Source of the DNA: JABDDM01 sp038240295
GTDB taxonomy: Bacteria > Bacteroidota > Ignavibacteria > Palsa-1295
Reading direction: 5' to 3'
Assembly: GCA_038240295.1 (NCBI GenBank)
Contig: JBBSDW010000019.1
Location: forward strand, 1 to 28,658
Length of the DNA stretch: 28,658 nt
Below the pieces are notes generated by a model. That model worked only from the letters and a program-made list of their open reading frames with translations, searched no databases and was not told the DNA's origin. Position 1 is the first letter of the stretch. Every line of letters begins with the position of its first letter. This document shows positions 6,429-14,639 of this stretch, piece after piece. The translations under genes were made by a program, and so were the position numbers.

Positions 6429-7973
6429 TTGCCGTTCCGCGTACTCGTCTTTTCACTCGCACTGGTTTGCAGTTTGCTTCCGCGATCGCTCGTCGCACAA
6501 ACCGCGGCGGGTGAAGTCACGATCACTGCCGACAGCTTGCTGTATGGCGAAACGACCGGACAGAAGACGCAACAAATGATCGGTCACGTGCAGTTCGCGC
6601 AGGGCACGCTCCACGGTGCGTCGGACCGTGCGACAAGATTCCTCGATCAGAACCGGATCGAACTCACGGGCCATGTCGTGATCAGGCAGGACACACTGTC
6701 GCTGCTCGCGCCGCACGTGATCTGGGAAGCGAACGACCACGCAGGTCACGCCGATGGCGGTGTCACGCTTTTAGACCGGGATGTTAGGCTGAAATCTGAA
6801 GTTGGTGATTACGATGCGGCCAATCAGGTTGCGGTCTTTCACAAGAATGTATTTCTGACTGAGGGACGCACGTTGATGAAGTCGGATGAACTCACCTATT
6901 ATCGCGCCACGGAAACGAGCATTGCGCGCGGGCACGTCGTCGTCACCAGTGACTCCGGCAGAATGAAAGCCGACAACGTGATTTATTCGAGAGCGCTTGA
7001 CGAAACAACTGCCGAAGGTCACGTCGATCTTCGAAACGACTCGCTCCAGCTTAATTCGGATTGGATGTATGATTCGAAACCGCAAGGCGTGATGTTCGCG
7101 CGCGGTCATGTGCGCGTCGAAAGTTTTGCCAATAACACCGTGATCTTTGGCGATACGCTCGCGCGTTATTCCCGCCTCGCCTATTTGAGTGTGCCGATCC
7201 ATCCGCTGCTGCTCCTGATCGACACGTCGACAGTTTACGATAGTCTTACCAAGTCGCAAACGCTAAATTCCGATACGCTTTTTGTTCGTGCGAAAACGAT
7301 GGAAGCATTTCAAGGCGACTCCGCGAGATTTCTCGCCGATGACAGCGTGAAGCTTTATCGCACGGGTTTTGCTGCGATCGGCGGACGGCTCGATTATAAG
7401 CAGGTCGCGAATCTCATGGTGCTATCGAATGCGAAACGTCAGCGTTTGTGGTACGATAGTACCGAGGTCGTTGGCGATAGCATTGCGATGTTGCTCGATC
7501 ATCGTAAGATCAAGGAGGTCGTTGCGGTCGGTCACGCGTTTGCGAGCGATCCGGTAGGCGAGTTGCGGGGCAGCGGCCGGGTCAATCAGTTGCAGGCCGA
7601 GCGAATTCACATGGATATTTCGCACGACACGGTTCGCAATGTGTTCGCGATCAATAATGCGCTCTCGATCTATTTTATTTTGAATAACGGCAAGGCCGGC
7701 GGAGTCAATCGCTCGAGTGGCGATAGTATTCGCATCGACTTCGAGCATAAGACGGTTCGCCGCGTAACAGTCCTCTCTGGCACCGAAGGAGAATTTTTTC
7801 CTGAGCGGTATGTCGTAGGCCGAGGCAAAGATTTTCGGCTGGCAGGCTACGATCGCGCACTTTCGCTCAAGCCTCACCGAGACAATTTTGAGGTGCCAGT
7901 TGTAGAAGGTGCTATTCCTGTTCCGGACGCCCCGAAACCTAAGGAAACCACAAAGCGTAAGAAGACGAGCTAA
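6429..7973 (+). CDS. OstA/LptA-like periplasmic LPS-transport protein
   Basis: 514 residues with a signal peptide (MPFRVLVFSLALVCSL, predicted cleavage after LVAQ). The body consists of repeated short beta strands typical of the OstA/LptA/LptD-N jelly roll (ITADSLLYGETTG, MIGHVQFAQGTLHGASD, RIELTGHVVIRQDTL, KSDELTYYRA, GRMKADNVIYS, TTAEGHVDL). Proteins of this fold form the periplasmic bridge carrying LPS to the outer membrane. It is much longer than classical LptA (~185), as is common for the OstA-like proteins of Bacteroidota, and lacks an LptD barrel. The tail PKPKETTKRKKTS is basic. The TTG start is chosen because an in-frame TAA lies at 6393-6395 with no ATG or GTG between. lptB follows after 13 bp, which strongly supports the role. 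Divergent from clpB, with 47 bp between starts. Confidence 0.82.
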   Translation: MPFRVLVFSLALVCSLLPRSLVAQTAAGEVTITADSLLYGETTGQKTQQMIGHVQFAQGTLHGASDRATRFLDQNRIELTGHVVIRQDTLSLLAPHVIWEANDHAGHADGGVTLLDRDVRLKSEVGDYDAANQVAVFHKNVFLTEGRTLMKSDELTYYRATETSIARGHVVVTSDSGRMKADNVIYSRALDETTAEGHVDLRNDSLQLNSDWMYDSKPQGVMFARGHVRVESFANNTVIFGDTLARYSRLAYLSVPIHPLLLLIDTSTVYDSLTKSQTLNSDTLFVRAKTMEAFQGDSARFLADDSVKLYRTGFAAIGGRLDYKQVANLMVLSNAKRQRLWYDSTEVVGDSIAMLLDHRKIKEVVAVGHAFASDPVGELRGSGRVNQLQAERIHMDISHDTVRNVFAINNALSIYFILNNGKAGGVNRSSGDSIRIDFEHKTVRRVTVLSGTEGEFFPERYVVGRGKDFRLAGYDRALSLKPHRDNFEVPVVEGAIPVPDAPKPKETTKRKKTS

Positions 7974-7986
7974 CTCACTCTGATCA

Positions 7987-8736
7987 ATGGTCGAAAAGCT
8001 CTACTCGGAACATCTGCAGAAAATTTACGGCAAACGCGCGGTCGTCAAGGATTCGAGCGTCTCGGTTTCGCCCGGAGAAATTGTCGGCCTGCTCGGGCCG
8101 AACGGCGCAGGAAAGACGACAACGTTTTATATGATCACCGGACTCGTAAAGCCTAACAAAGGCCGAGTCTATATGAACGACATCGACATTACTCCCCTGC
8201 CAATGTATGCCCGTGCGAGAAAAGGCATCGGATATCTTCCGCAGGAAGCGTCGATCTTTCGCAAACTAAGCGTCGAGGATAATCTCATGGCTGTGCTCGA
8301 ACTCATGCCATATTCGAAAGCCGAACGCAAGGAACAAGTTGAACGGCTGCTGGAAGAATTCAACATTACAAACATTCGGAAATCGACAGGCTATATGCTC
8401 TCGGGCGGTGAACGGCGCCGCTGCGAGATCGCACGAACGCTCGCAACGAATCCGAAATACATCCTGCTCGACGAGCCATTCGCCGGAATCGATCCGATCA
8501 CCGTCGAAGAAATCATGCAGACCGTGATTCGACTCAAAGATAAAGGCATCGGTGTACTTATCACCGATCACAATGTGCACGAAACACTTTCGATCACCGA
8601 CCGCGCGTACATCCTGATCGACGGCACGATCTACAAAGCCGGCACCGCCGAAGAACTCGCAACCGACGAAGAGATCCGTCGACTGTATCTTGGCGAGACC
8701 TTCAAGCTTGAGCGCTACAGCGGCGTCATTCGTTAG
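7987..8736 (+). CDS. lptB: LptB, ATPase of the LPS export ABC transporter
   Basis: 249 residues. Walker A GPNGAGKTT (37-45), Q-loop GYLPQEASIFRKLSVEDN (Q86), signature LSGGERRR (138-145), Walker B YILLDEPFAGID (158-169) and H-loop His195 (ITDHNVHET) are all intact. The SIFRKLSVEDNLMAVLE and DEPFAGIDPITV segments are characteristic of LptB within ABC ATPases. It energises extraction of LPS from the inner membrane by LptFG, which are not in this window. It is probably cotranscribed with the preceding OstA-like gene. No Shine-Dalgarno sequence precedes the ATG. Its TAG stop (8734-8736) overlaps the TAA stop (8733-8735) of the convergent glycosyltransferase gene. Confidence 0.96.
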   Translation: MVEKLYSEHLQKIYGKRAVVKDSSVSVSPGEIVGLLGPNGAGKTTTFYMITGLVKPNKGRVYMNDIDITPLPMYARARKGIGYLPQEASIFRKLSVEDNLMAVLELMPYSKAERKEQVERLLEEFNITNIRKSTGYMLSGGERRRCEIARTLATNPKYILLDEPFAGIDPITVEEIMQTVIRLKDKGIGVLITDHNVHETLSITDRAYILIDGTIYKAGTAEELATDEEIRRLYLGETFKLERYSGVIR

Positions 8737-9968
8737 GCTTGTATACCTTCTGGTTCGGACCACACCACCCCGACCTCGTTCGGTCCGTTGAGCAACTTCT
8801 CGATTGAGTGGATGATCAACGCCGGAGAGATCGACGAGACTGGTTCTCCCAACTTTGGAGTGAGCAGTATCGCTCGAATATGCTGCGGAGCCCACTCGTT
8901 TTTTCGGACATAAAGTCCGACGACCGGCTTCCCTTCCGCCGCGGCGATGTGAACGACCGATGTATCAGGCGTCAGCACGACATCCACAAATTTCATCAGC
9001 GCCATAAGATGATGAATGCTTTCTGTCTCGATCAAATGAATTCGAGGATGCGGATGCTCGGTAAGAAATGCCGAAGCGTGCGCGAAACTTGCAGGCGATG
9101 TAGTCCAGACAACGGAGCACTCGCGATTTCTCGTAGCTAATTCGAGCGAAACCTCGAGATTTTTTTTCAGTCCGTATTCACGAGCCTCTGTTTTTGCTTC
9201 AAGATTCACATAGATCACTCGCGAGGTACTATCCATACGGTGCAGAGCCTCAACACGTTGCCTCATCGGCCCGACCGCTGAAAGCTCGCGATATAGATGG
9301 CCTTTCCATTCCTCTTCGGTGATCGTGATGCCAAACGTTAACGATACATGCGTTCGTAGCATCTCCGACATCGTGGTATCTCCAAGATCTTGTGGAGCAA
9401 CGACGACTCCTTCGAACATCTTTTTGTAGCGCTCTAACGAATCGGAAGGAAGAATGACCGTGCAAACGGGCGTAGAGGGTACAAGCCAATGCGCAATGGC
9501 CGACATCTTCGTTAGTTTACTATAGATCAGCGGCAGCACTACGTCCCACCTTTCGCGACCAATCTCCTTGCGTAATCGAAGCGCATCGCGAACGGTGGCA
9601 AGTGACCCATCGAAGCGAATATCGATAGAGGGATCGAAAGCTATCACGGGCAGATTCCGAAAGCTTCCGACGATCCCGATACGAAGATGAGGATATCGCT
9701 TCTTCAGCACTTGCCAGACCGGCAGGGAGAGCACCATGTCGCCAGCCGCGTCATTGCGGATGATGAGGATACTTTTGATCTTCGAAAGATCAATCGGCAG
9801 TGGAATTGGCCGAACGTTAAACACTACTCGCATCAGTTCAAGCAGTGAGCCACGCCCGAGCTGCTCGATACGCGTCAGCAGACGCTTGGGCAACGAGCGT
9901 GTAAGATACTTCTCGTTCGCCCTCCTGCGGCGCTCGTATACGCGTTGCTCACGCTCATTGGTCACCAT
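8733..9968 (-). CDS. Glycosyltransferase family 9 (heptosyltransferase-like)
   Basis: About 411 residues. The N-terminal domain starts with SILIIRNDAAGDMVLSLPVW, the GT9 acceptor-side motif with D-x-x-GD. The C-terminal domain has VVLTPDTSVVHIAAAEGKPV, the nucleotide-sugar binding motif of ADP-heptose:LPS heptosyltransferases. Expected role: transfer of heptose or a related sugar to the LPS core at the inner face of the inner membrane. ATG at 9968 is preferred, as it overlaps the upstream stop as TGATG; a TTG three bases earlier is possible. A basic segment (YERRRRANEKYLTRSLPKRL) near the N-terminus suggests membrane-surface association. It is the last gene of a three-gene minus-strand cluster. 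The donor sugar cannot be read from sequence. Confidence 0.85.
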   Translation of the reverse strand: MVTNEREQRVYERRRRANEKYLTRSLPKRLLTRIEQLGRGSLLELMRVVFNVRPIPLPIDLSKIKSILIIRNDAAGDMVLSLPVWQVLKKRYPHLRIGIVGSFRNLPVIAFDPSIDIRFDGSLATVRDALRLRKEIGRERWDVVLPLIYSKLTKMSAIAHWLVPSTPVCTVILPSDSLERYKKMFEGVVVAPQDLGDTTMSEMLRTHVSLTFGITITEEEWKGHLYRELSAVGPMRQRVEALHRMDSTSRVIYVNLEAKTEAREYGLKKNLEVSLELATRNRECSVVWTTSPASFAHASAFLTEHPHPRIHLIETESIHHLMALMKFVDVVLTPDTSVVHIAAAEGKPVVGLYVRKNEWAPQHIRAILLTPKLGEPVSSISPALIIHSIEKLLNGPNEVGVVWSEPEGIQA

Positions 9969-10807
9969 CAAGCCGACGCGGAGTGATGTCTCGCTAAATC
10001 GATTACTTTTGCGGTCTGTTCAGCATCAATCAGTGATTTTACCGCGGCCCAATCGACCAACGGAGTCATGACTTCCGAATGCATGTGCGTTGCAACGCCA
10101 GGGATCGGCGAGACGCAGAGCGCCCTGCCCCAAAAATCATTTTGAGCATAGATCGACTTACTCAGCAAACCATCCTGTGCGCCAATCGCGCTCGCCAATA
10201 GTTTTTTCCGAAAATGTTTGAACGACTTCGCCTCTGCGAGAAAGGTGAATGTTGTGTTCGATATCTGCCGCCAATGGCAATATTGCGAAAGAAACAACAG
10301 GCTCCGTTTGCGCTCGCGCGGTTCGTAACGATCGGGATAGTCCGGCGTATGGATAAACAAAAAATGGCGATGGAGCTCACCTAATCGGTTCGCGAGCATC
10401 AGCCGTTCAACGTTGCTTTTCGGTTTCGTCAGGAGGATGCGATCGCGGTGACGAATGAATTCATCGATCCAGAGGAAGGCCTCCGGAGTGTGCAGGTAAT
10501 CATCCTCGACGAGATAAACCCAGTCGCTGTCATCGTAAGAGAACGCTTGCTCGAAAGCCGCAACAATCGAGGCATCGTTGCCGAACGTACCGTTGGCGAA
10601 CGTTACGGGAAATTGTTCGAAGAATGATCTCAGCTCGCTGCTAATGTCATCTGCGATAATGTGAATCGTATGATCGAACCCTTCGAGTGATTTGACGAGA
10701 CTACGAAAGCACAATTTGATCAGCGAGCGCTTGTCGAGATCGAACGGCCGTGGCGCGTTGTGCAGCGAATGAACCTTGTCACAGGTCCTGAGAATGATCC
10801 GATACAT
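9968..10807 (-). CDS. GT-A-type glycosyltransferase-like protein
   Basis: 279 residues starting MYRIILRTCDKVHSLHN, with SLVKSLEGF, HTIHIIADD and DWVYLVEDDYLHTPEAFLWI. The last segment resembles the acidic metal/nucleotide-sugar motif (VEDDY) of GT-A glycosyltransferases. An Asp/Trp-containing segment (YAQNDFWGRALCVSPIPGVA) lies near the C-terminus. No membrane segment is seen. It overlaps the upstream GT9 gene by 29 bp and touches the downstream GT9 gene through TGATG, so it is almost certainly cotranslated with both and acts on the same surface glycan. I cannot name a specific family or sugar; a GT2-like enzyme is the best guess. Confidence 0.68.
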   Translation of the reverse strand: MYRIILRTCDKVHSLHNAPRPFDLDKRSLIKLCFRSLVKSLEGFDHTIHIIADDISSELRSFFEQFPVTFANGTFGNDASIVAAFEQAFSYDDSDWVYLVEDDYLHTPEAFLWIDEFIRHRDRILLTKPKSNVERLMLANRLGELHRHFLFIHTPDYPDRYEPRERKRSLLFLSQYCHWRQISNTTFTFLAEAKSFKHFRKKLLASAIGAQDGLLSKSIYAQNDFWGRALCVSPIPGVATHMHSEVMTPLVDWAAVKSLIDAEQTAKVIDLARHHSASA

Positions 10808-11999
10808 GTCGTGGGGTATGATCTCCTGACTCGAGCAGATGCAAGGATGCCGATAACACCGGCCCTACCGGAATGAATCGAACCGGTACATTCATACCGG
10901 AGGTGAAGATCGTGTAAGGTGCGCGGTAGGGCATCCACTCCGTCTCCTTCTCGAAGAGAATGATCATCGGCACTCTGGCAAGCGCTGCAAAATGTACCAC
11001 CGCTGTGTCGGGCGTAACGACGAGATCGACAGCGTAGACAAGCGCAGCAAGCTCTTCGACGCTTTTTGTCCTAAAGATCTCGCAACGCTCGGCATTCATC
11101 GCGGAGTATGCCGGATATCTTGCAAGGAAAATAGGGCTCGCAGTGAGCAAGATCGTTACATCAGGACGGGCTGCAAGCAGACGATCGACAAAGCGCTTCA
11201 CATTTTCAAACTCCCATTCCAGCGTGCTTCGCTTAGCCTCGAGATGAAGCTGCACGAGAAGCAACGTGTTATTCCGATTACGAATTTGGGTAGCTCGCTC
11301 GCGGATTTCCTCACGCACTGATAAACGTGGTCTGTAGGTCGGCTCACGTTCTTCGTCATTAATCTTAATCAGGAACAATCGCTCTATCAGCGATTGAAAC
11401 TGAACGATCATTGGAGTGGGATAAGGAAGGTTGTTTCGCTTGAAGCAATGGGAGTAGATATCGTGGAGCCGCTCCGAGCGCGATTCGTGCAGCGATGCGG
11501 TGAGCTTGTCCCGTGCGATGAATCGCATGAGCAAAGCATATCGCACTGGCTTGAAAAACCCACCGGTCGTGATCACAACGTCCCACCGGTCGCGCCGCGC
11601 ACGAAGTACTTCGCCTATGCGCTCGAAAAGATTATGTGCGAAGACATCGTAACGAACGTCCACCTCCGCATCGTCCTTGAGCAGCGACATGTTCCTCGGA
11701 CTTCCCATCACTCCGATCCTGATCGATGGTTTCCGGGCTTTGAGTATATGCCAGAGCGGCGAGGTTAGCAGCAGATCACCGATGGGATCGTTCGGAAGAA
11801 AGAGTACGCTCGAAACTTCGTCGAGATCGAGCGGCTCTTCACGGCGATATTTTCTGAACCAGATACGCGCTACGACGATTGCGAGTCGTCGAAGCATGTT
11901 AAAAAGTTTGTGTTGTACCTTTAGAAGCGTGCCGCCGCGCTCGCGGAAATCGAGTCGCCAGCGGGCAAATTGCCACTTCCATTCCACATAGCTTCGCAT
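10779..11999 (-). CDS. Glycosyltransferase family 9 (heptosyltransferase-like), paralogue
   Basis: 406 residues. It shares the GT9 layout of the 8733-9968 product: VLFLPNDPIGDLLLTSPLWH near the N-terminus and LVVTPDTAVVHFAALARVPM followed by EKETEWMPYRAP near the C-terminus. The sequences are clearly related but divergent, so they probably add different sugars. The N-terminal ~50 residues are basic and partly amphipathic (WKWQFARWRLDFRERGG). A later Met (MLRRLAIVV, about residue 35) is an alternative start. First gene of the minus-strand cluster; a small inverted repeat (ACGGG/CCCGT, 12001-12015) lies directly upstream. Confidence 0.84.
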   Translation of the reverse strand: MRSYVEWKWQFARWRLDFRERGGTLLKVQHKLFNMLRRLAIVVARIWFRKYRREEPLDLDEVSSVLFLPNDPIGDLLLTSPLWHILKARKPSIRIGVMGSPRNMSLLKDDAEVDVRYDVFAHNLFERIGEVLRARRDRWDVVITTGGFFKPVRYALLMRFIARDKLTASLHESRSERLHDIYSHCFKRNNLPYPTPMIVQFQSLIERLFLIKINDEEREPTYRPRLSVREEIRERATQIRNRNNTLLLVQLHLEAKRSTLEWEFENVKRFVDRLLAARPDVTILLTASPIFLARYPAYSAMNAERCEIFRTKSVEELAALVYAVDLVVTPDTAVVHFAALARVPMIILFEKETEWMPYRAPYTIFTSGMNVPVRFIPVGPVLSASLHLLESGDHTPRHVSDHSQDL

Positions 12000-12081
12000 T
12001 ACGGGTAACGCCCGTACGATCCGCGCAATGCGAGGTCGCTGAATCTGCGAGAGGGTGCGTAGAACCTATTGTCGTTCAACC

Positions 12082-14562
12082 TCAGTTTCCCTGCTGCTTT
12101 TTTGCAAAGCGGGTCTGCATCCGTTTCTCAAGTTCGTCGAAGAAATCCTTCATGTCGGGATGCTCAGGGCGCGCGGCTTCGAGCGTCTGCAGAGTTGCAG
12201 GGCCGCCGTGATTTGCGAGATTGTTGAGCGCGGTTACACGGATGTCGCGATCACCATTGTGCGTCAGATTCCAGAGCACGGTGTAAACTTTCGCGGAATC
12301 GACCGTGGCATTGTCGCCGATTGCATCTATGATATGCCACCGTGAATATTTTGGAAGGTTGCGCTCACCGATCATCGCGATCAACCGGTCGAGATCTGCT
12401 TCCGATTTCGATTCGCTCAGGACATCGACAGCGGCATATCGAACGTTATCACGCGGCGACTTTTGCGAAAGCGAAGCAATGGCAGCAGTTGTGCCGGCCC
12501 CAGGATCGAGACGGTAAAGCGCGCGAACGCCCAGCCCATTGATCCGATAGCTTGAATCCTGCAGCGCCCCCATCGCGATCTGTCGAGCGGTTGTTCGGTC
12601 TGACATGTGCGTCGACAACCCAACGGCAGCCTGGCGAACATCGGGATTCACATCATGAGCGGCTGAATTCGCGACCAGCCGCTCATAGGTCTTCAGCGAA
12701 TCGGAAACAGCGGCAAGCGAGGTGAGCGCATACATTCTCGGCGCCCAGAATGAATCGCTTGTCGCAGTGTGCGCCAGCGCGTTCATGACCGTTGGAATTC
12801 CAGCATAACTTCTGCTTCCCAGAGCCTCAGCTGCTTCCGAGCGCTCGATCGCGTCAGTCGAATGCTGCAACTGGTAGACCCATTCCTCCTGCGATTTCTG
12901 GATGTGAAGCTCCTTAAGGATCGTGTTTCCTTTATCGAAGATCACGTTGAGCGGCTTCTGATTTGCTGCGAACGTGAAGGTCTGGCTCGAATCAAAATTG
13001 CGGACGGTCTCAAGATGTCTCGATCCATCGGCCATCGTGAGTTCGACATCAATCGGCATCTTAAACGTACTTGTCATCGAATCCCGCTCCTGTGTCTGCA
13101 CGACCTGCATACGAACGAGATGATTCGTGGGCTCATAGTTATACGTGACGTCATAGATCGGATGGCCCGACTTATAGATCCATTGGTCAAAGAACCAGTC
13201 GAGATTCTGCCCTGTCGCCTCTTCGGCTGCGACTTTCAGATCGTTGGCTTCAACGTTATTGAACTGATGCACATCGAGATAGTGATGGATCGTCTTCCAC
13301 CATCCCTCGTCGCCAAGAATATGCCGCATCATGTTGAGCACCGTCGAACCTCGGGGATAGATATTCGCCGTATAGTTATTGGCCGCGACGATCGGCTTCT
13401 TGCCTAACTGCGCTTCTGCCGCGAGCGAGGCATTTTGATTGCCCTGAAGTTCTTCGTCGAATTCCGCCTTGCCATCGTGATATTCACGGTAGAGCGCTTC
13501 GAAGTAAGTGGCGAAGGATTCATTGAGCCACATGTTGATCCAGCCGCGGCAGGTCACATAGTCGCCGAACCACTGGTGCGCAAGTTCATGCGCGATGAGT
13601 GATTCGGATGAAAAATGCACCGCGGTTTTTTTATCGAAGAGAACGTAGTCGTTGAGTGTCGTCGCCGTCGTGTTCTCCATGCCGCCATACTGGAATTCGG
13701 CGATGGCGATCTGCGCATATTTCTCCCACGGATAATCGACGCCCGTCTTGCGAGAAAAAAAGTCGATCATGTCGGGAGTAAGCCCGAAAATCCGGTGTGC
13801 ATCATTTTCCCAGCCCGGGTAGACCCAGTATTCCACAGGCTTTCCATGCCACTTGTCTTCAACGATCGAATATTTTCCGATGCCGAGCATGATGAGATAA
13901 GTTGAATGCGGATGCTCGATCGTCCAATTCCATGTTACGGTGCCGTCTCTGTTCTTCTTTTTTCCGACAAGTCTTCCATTCGAGAGCGCCTGCTGATCGG
14001 CATTTACGGTCACGAACATTTCACTCGTCGTCTTGTCGTTCGGATAGTCGTAGGTCGGAAACCAGTAATGATTATCCTCGCCTTCGCCCTGCGTCCAGAT
14101 CTGGTACGGTCGATCGGTGTTGACGGTGTCGGGTCCGCGAAAGTAAATTCCCTTTTTGGGATTCTGAGTCGTGTACTGGACGCCGATCGTGAATGGCTTA
14201 TTGAACTCGGCGGGCGCCGGAAGTTTGATGCGCACTTTGCCCGCTTCGGTCGTATCGAAGCTGAGCGAAGTTGAACGTCCGGCAGGGTTAAGCGTGACTG
14301 AACTGATATTGAGATTCTGTTCATCGAGGACGATCTCAGTCACCGGATCTTTTTGCGGAAGGACGGCGAGAGTTGTTAGCACATTGCCGATCACTTTCTT
14401 GCCCATCTGATCGAAGGAGATGTGAAGTTCGATATGCTGCAGATCGGTGTTGTGCGTCCGCGCATGTTCTTGTTTATCCCATCCAAGATACTGCGCGCCG
14501 CACGGCTGCACTTTTAGAAAAAGAGATAGAACGAAAGCAACGACGAGCGTAGAATATTTCAT
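12082..14562 (-). CDS. Secreted M1 family metallopeptidase with helical-repeat C-terminus
   Basis: 826 residues. Signal peptide MKYSTLVVAFVLSLFL, with probable cleavage after CGAQ. The M1 beta-sandwich is followed by the exopeptidase motif GGMEN (293-297) and the zinc site HELAH (325-329) with Glu348 in WLNESFATYF, the HExxH-18-E arrangement, so the enzyme should be an active aminopeptidase. Residues ~560-800 look like HEAT-type helical repeats (AIERSEAAEALGSRSYAG, DIRVTALNNLANHGGPATL), as in secreted aminopeptidase N-like proteins of this lineage. The location is periplasmic or extracellular; there is no T9SS tail. A TATTTTTG box lies at 14614-14621, about 45 nt of leader upstream of the ATG. 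It is downstream of the 2-oxoglutarate enzyme gene on the same strand, but the 77-bp gap with its own promoter suggests separate control. Confidence 0.92.
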   Translation of the reverse strand: MKYSTLVVAFVLSLFLKVQPCGAQYLGWDKQEHARTHNTDLQHIELHISFDQMGKKVIGNVLTTLAVLPQKDPVTEIVLDEQNLNISSVTLNPAGRSTSLSFDTTEAGKVRIKLPAPAEFNKPFTIGVQYTTQNPKKGIYFRGPDTVNTDRPYQIWTQGEGEDNHYWFPTYDYPNDKTTSEMFVTVNADQQALSNGRLVGKKKNRDGTVTWNWTIEHPHSTYLIMLGIGKYSIVEDKWHGKPVEYWVYPGWENDAHRIFGLTPDMIDFFSRKTGVDYPWEKYAQIAIAEFQYGGMENTTATTLNDYVLFDKKTAVHFSSESLIAHELAHQWFGDYVTCRGWINMWLNESFATYFEALYREYHDGKAEFDEELQGNQNASLAAEAQLGKKPIVAANNYTANIYPRGSTVLNMMRHILGDEGWWKTIHHYLDVHQFNNVEANDLKVAAEEATGQNLDWFFDQWIYKSGHPIYDVTYNYEPTNHLVRMQVVQTQERDSMTSTFKMPIDVELTMADGSRHLETVRNFDSSQTFTFAANQKPLNVIFDKGNTILKELHIQKSQEEWVYQLQHSTDAIERSEAAEALGSRSYAGIPTVMNALAHTATSDSFWAPRMYALTSLAAVSDSLKTYERLVANSAAHDVNPDVRQAAVGLSTHMSDRTTARQIAMGALQDSSYRINGLGVRALYRLDPGAGTTAAIASLSQKSPRDNVRYAAVDVLSESKSEADLDRLIAMIGERNLPKYSRWHIIDAIGDNATVDSAKVYTVLWNLTHNGDRDIRVTALNNLANHGGPATLQTLEAARPEHPDMKDFFDELEKRMQTRFAKKQQGN

Positions 14563-14613
14563 GGACGATAGCTTTGACGAGACGGGGTCCTGAACAACGA
14601 ATCACAATGCGTG

Positions 14614-14621
14614 CAAAAATA
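14614..14621 (-). promoter_or_regulatory. Putative -7 box TATTTTTG for the M1 peptidase gene
   Basis: On the minus strand this is an exact match to the Bacteroidota -7 consensus TAnnTTTG, placing a start site near 14607 and a leader of about 45 nt. No convincing TTG -33 element is seen at the expected spacing. Confidence 0.4.
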
Positions 14622-14639
14622 CCACACGAAGTCGCCCGA

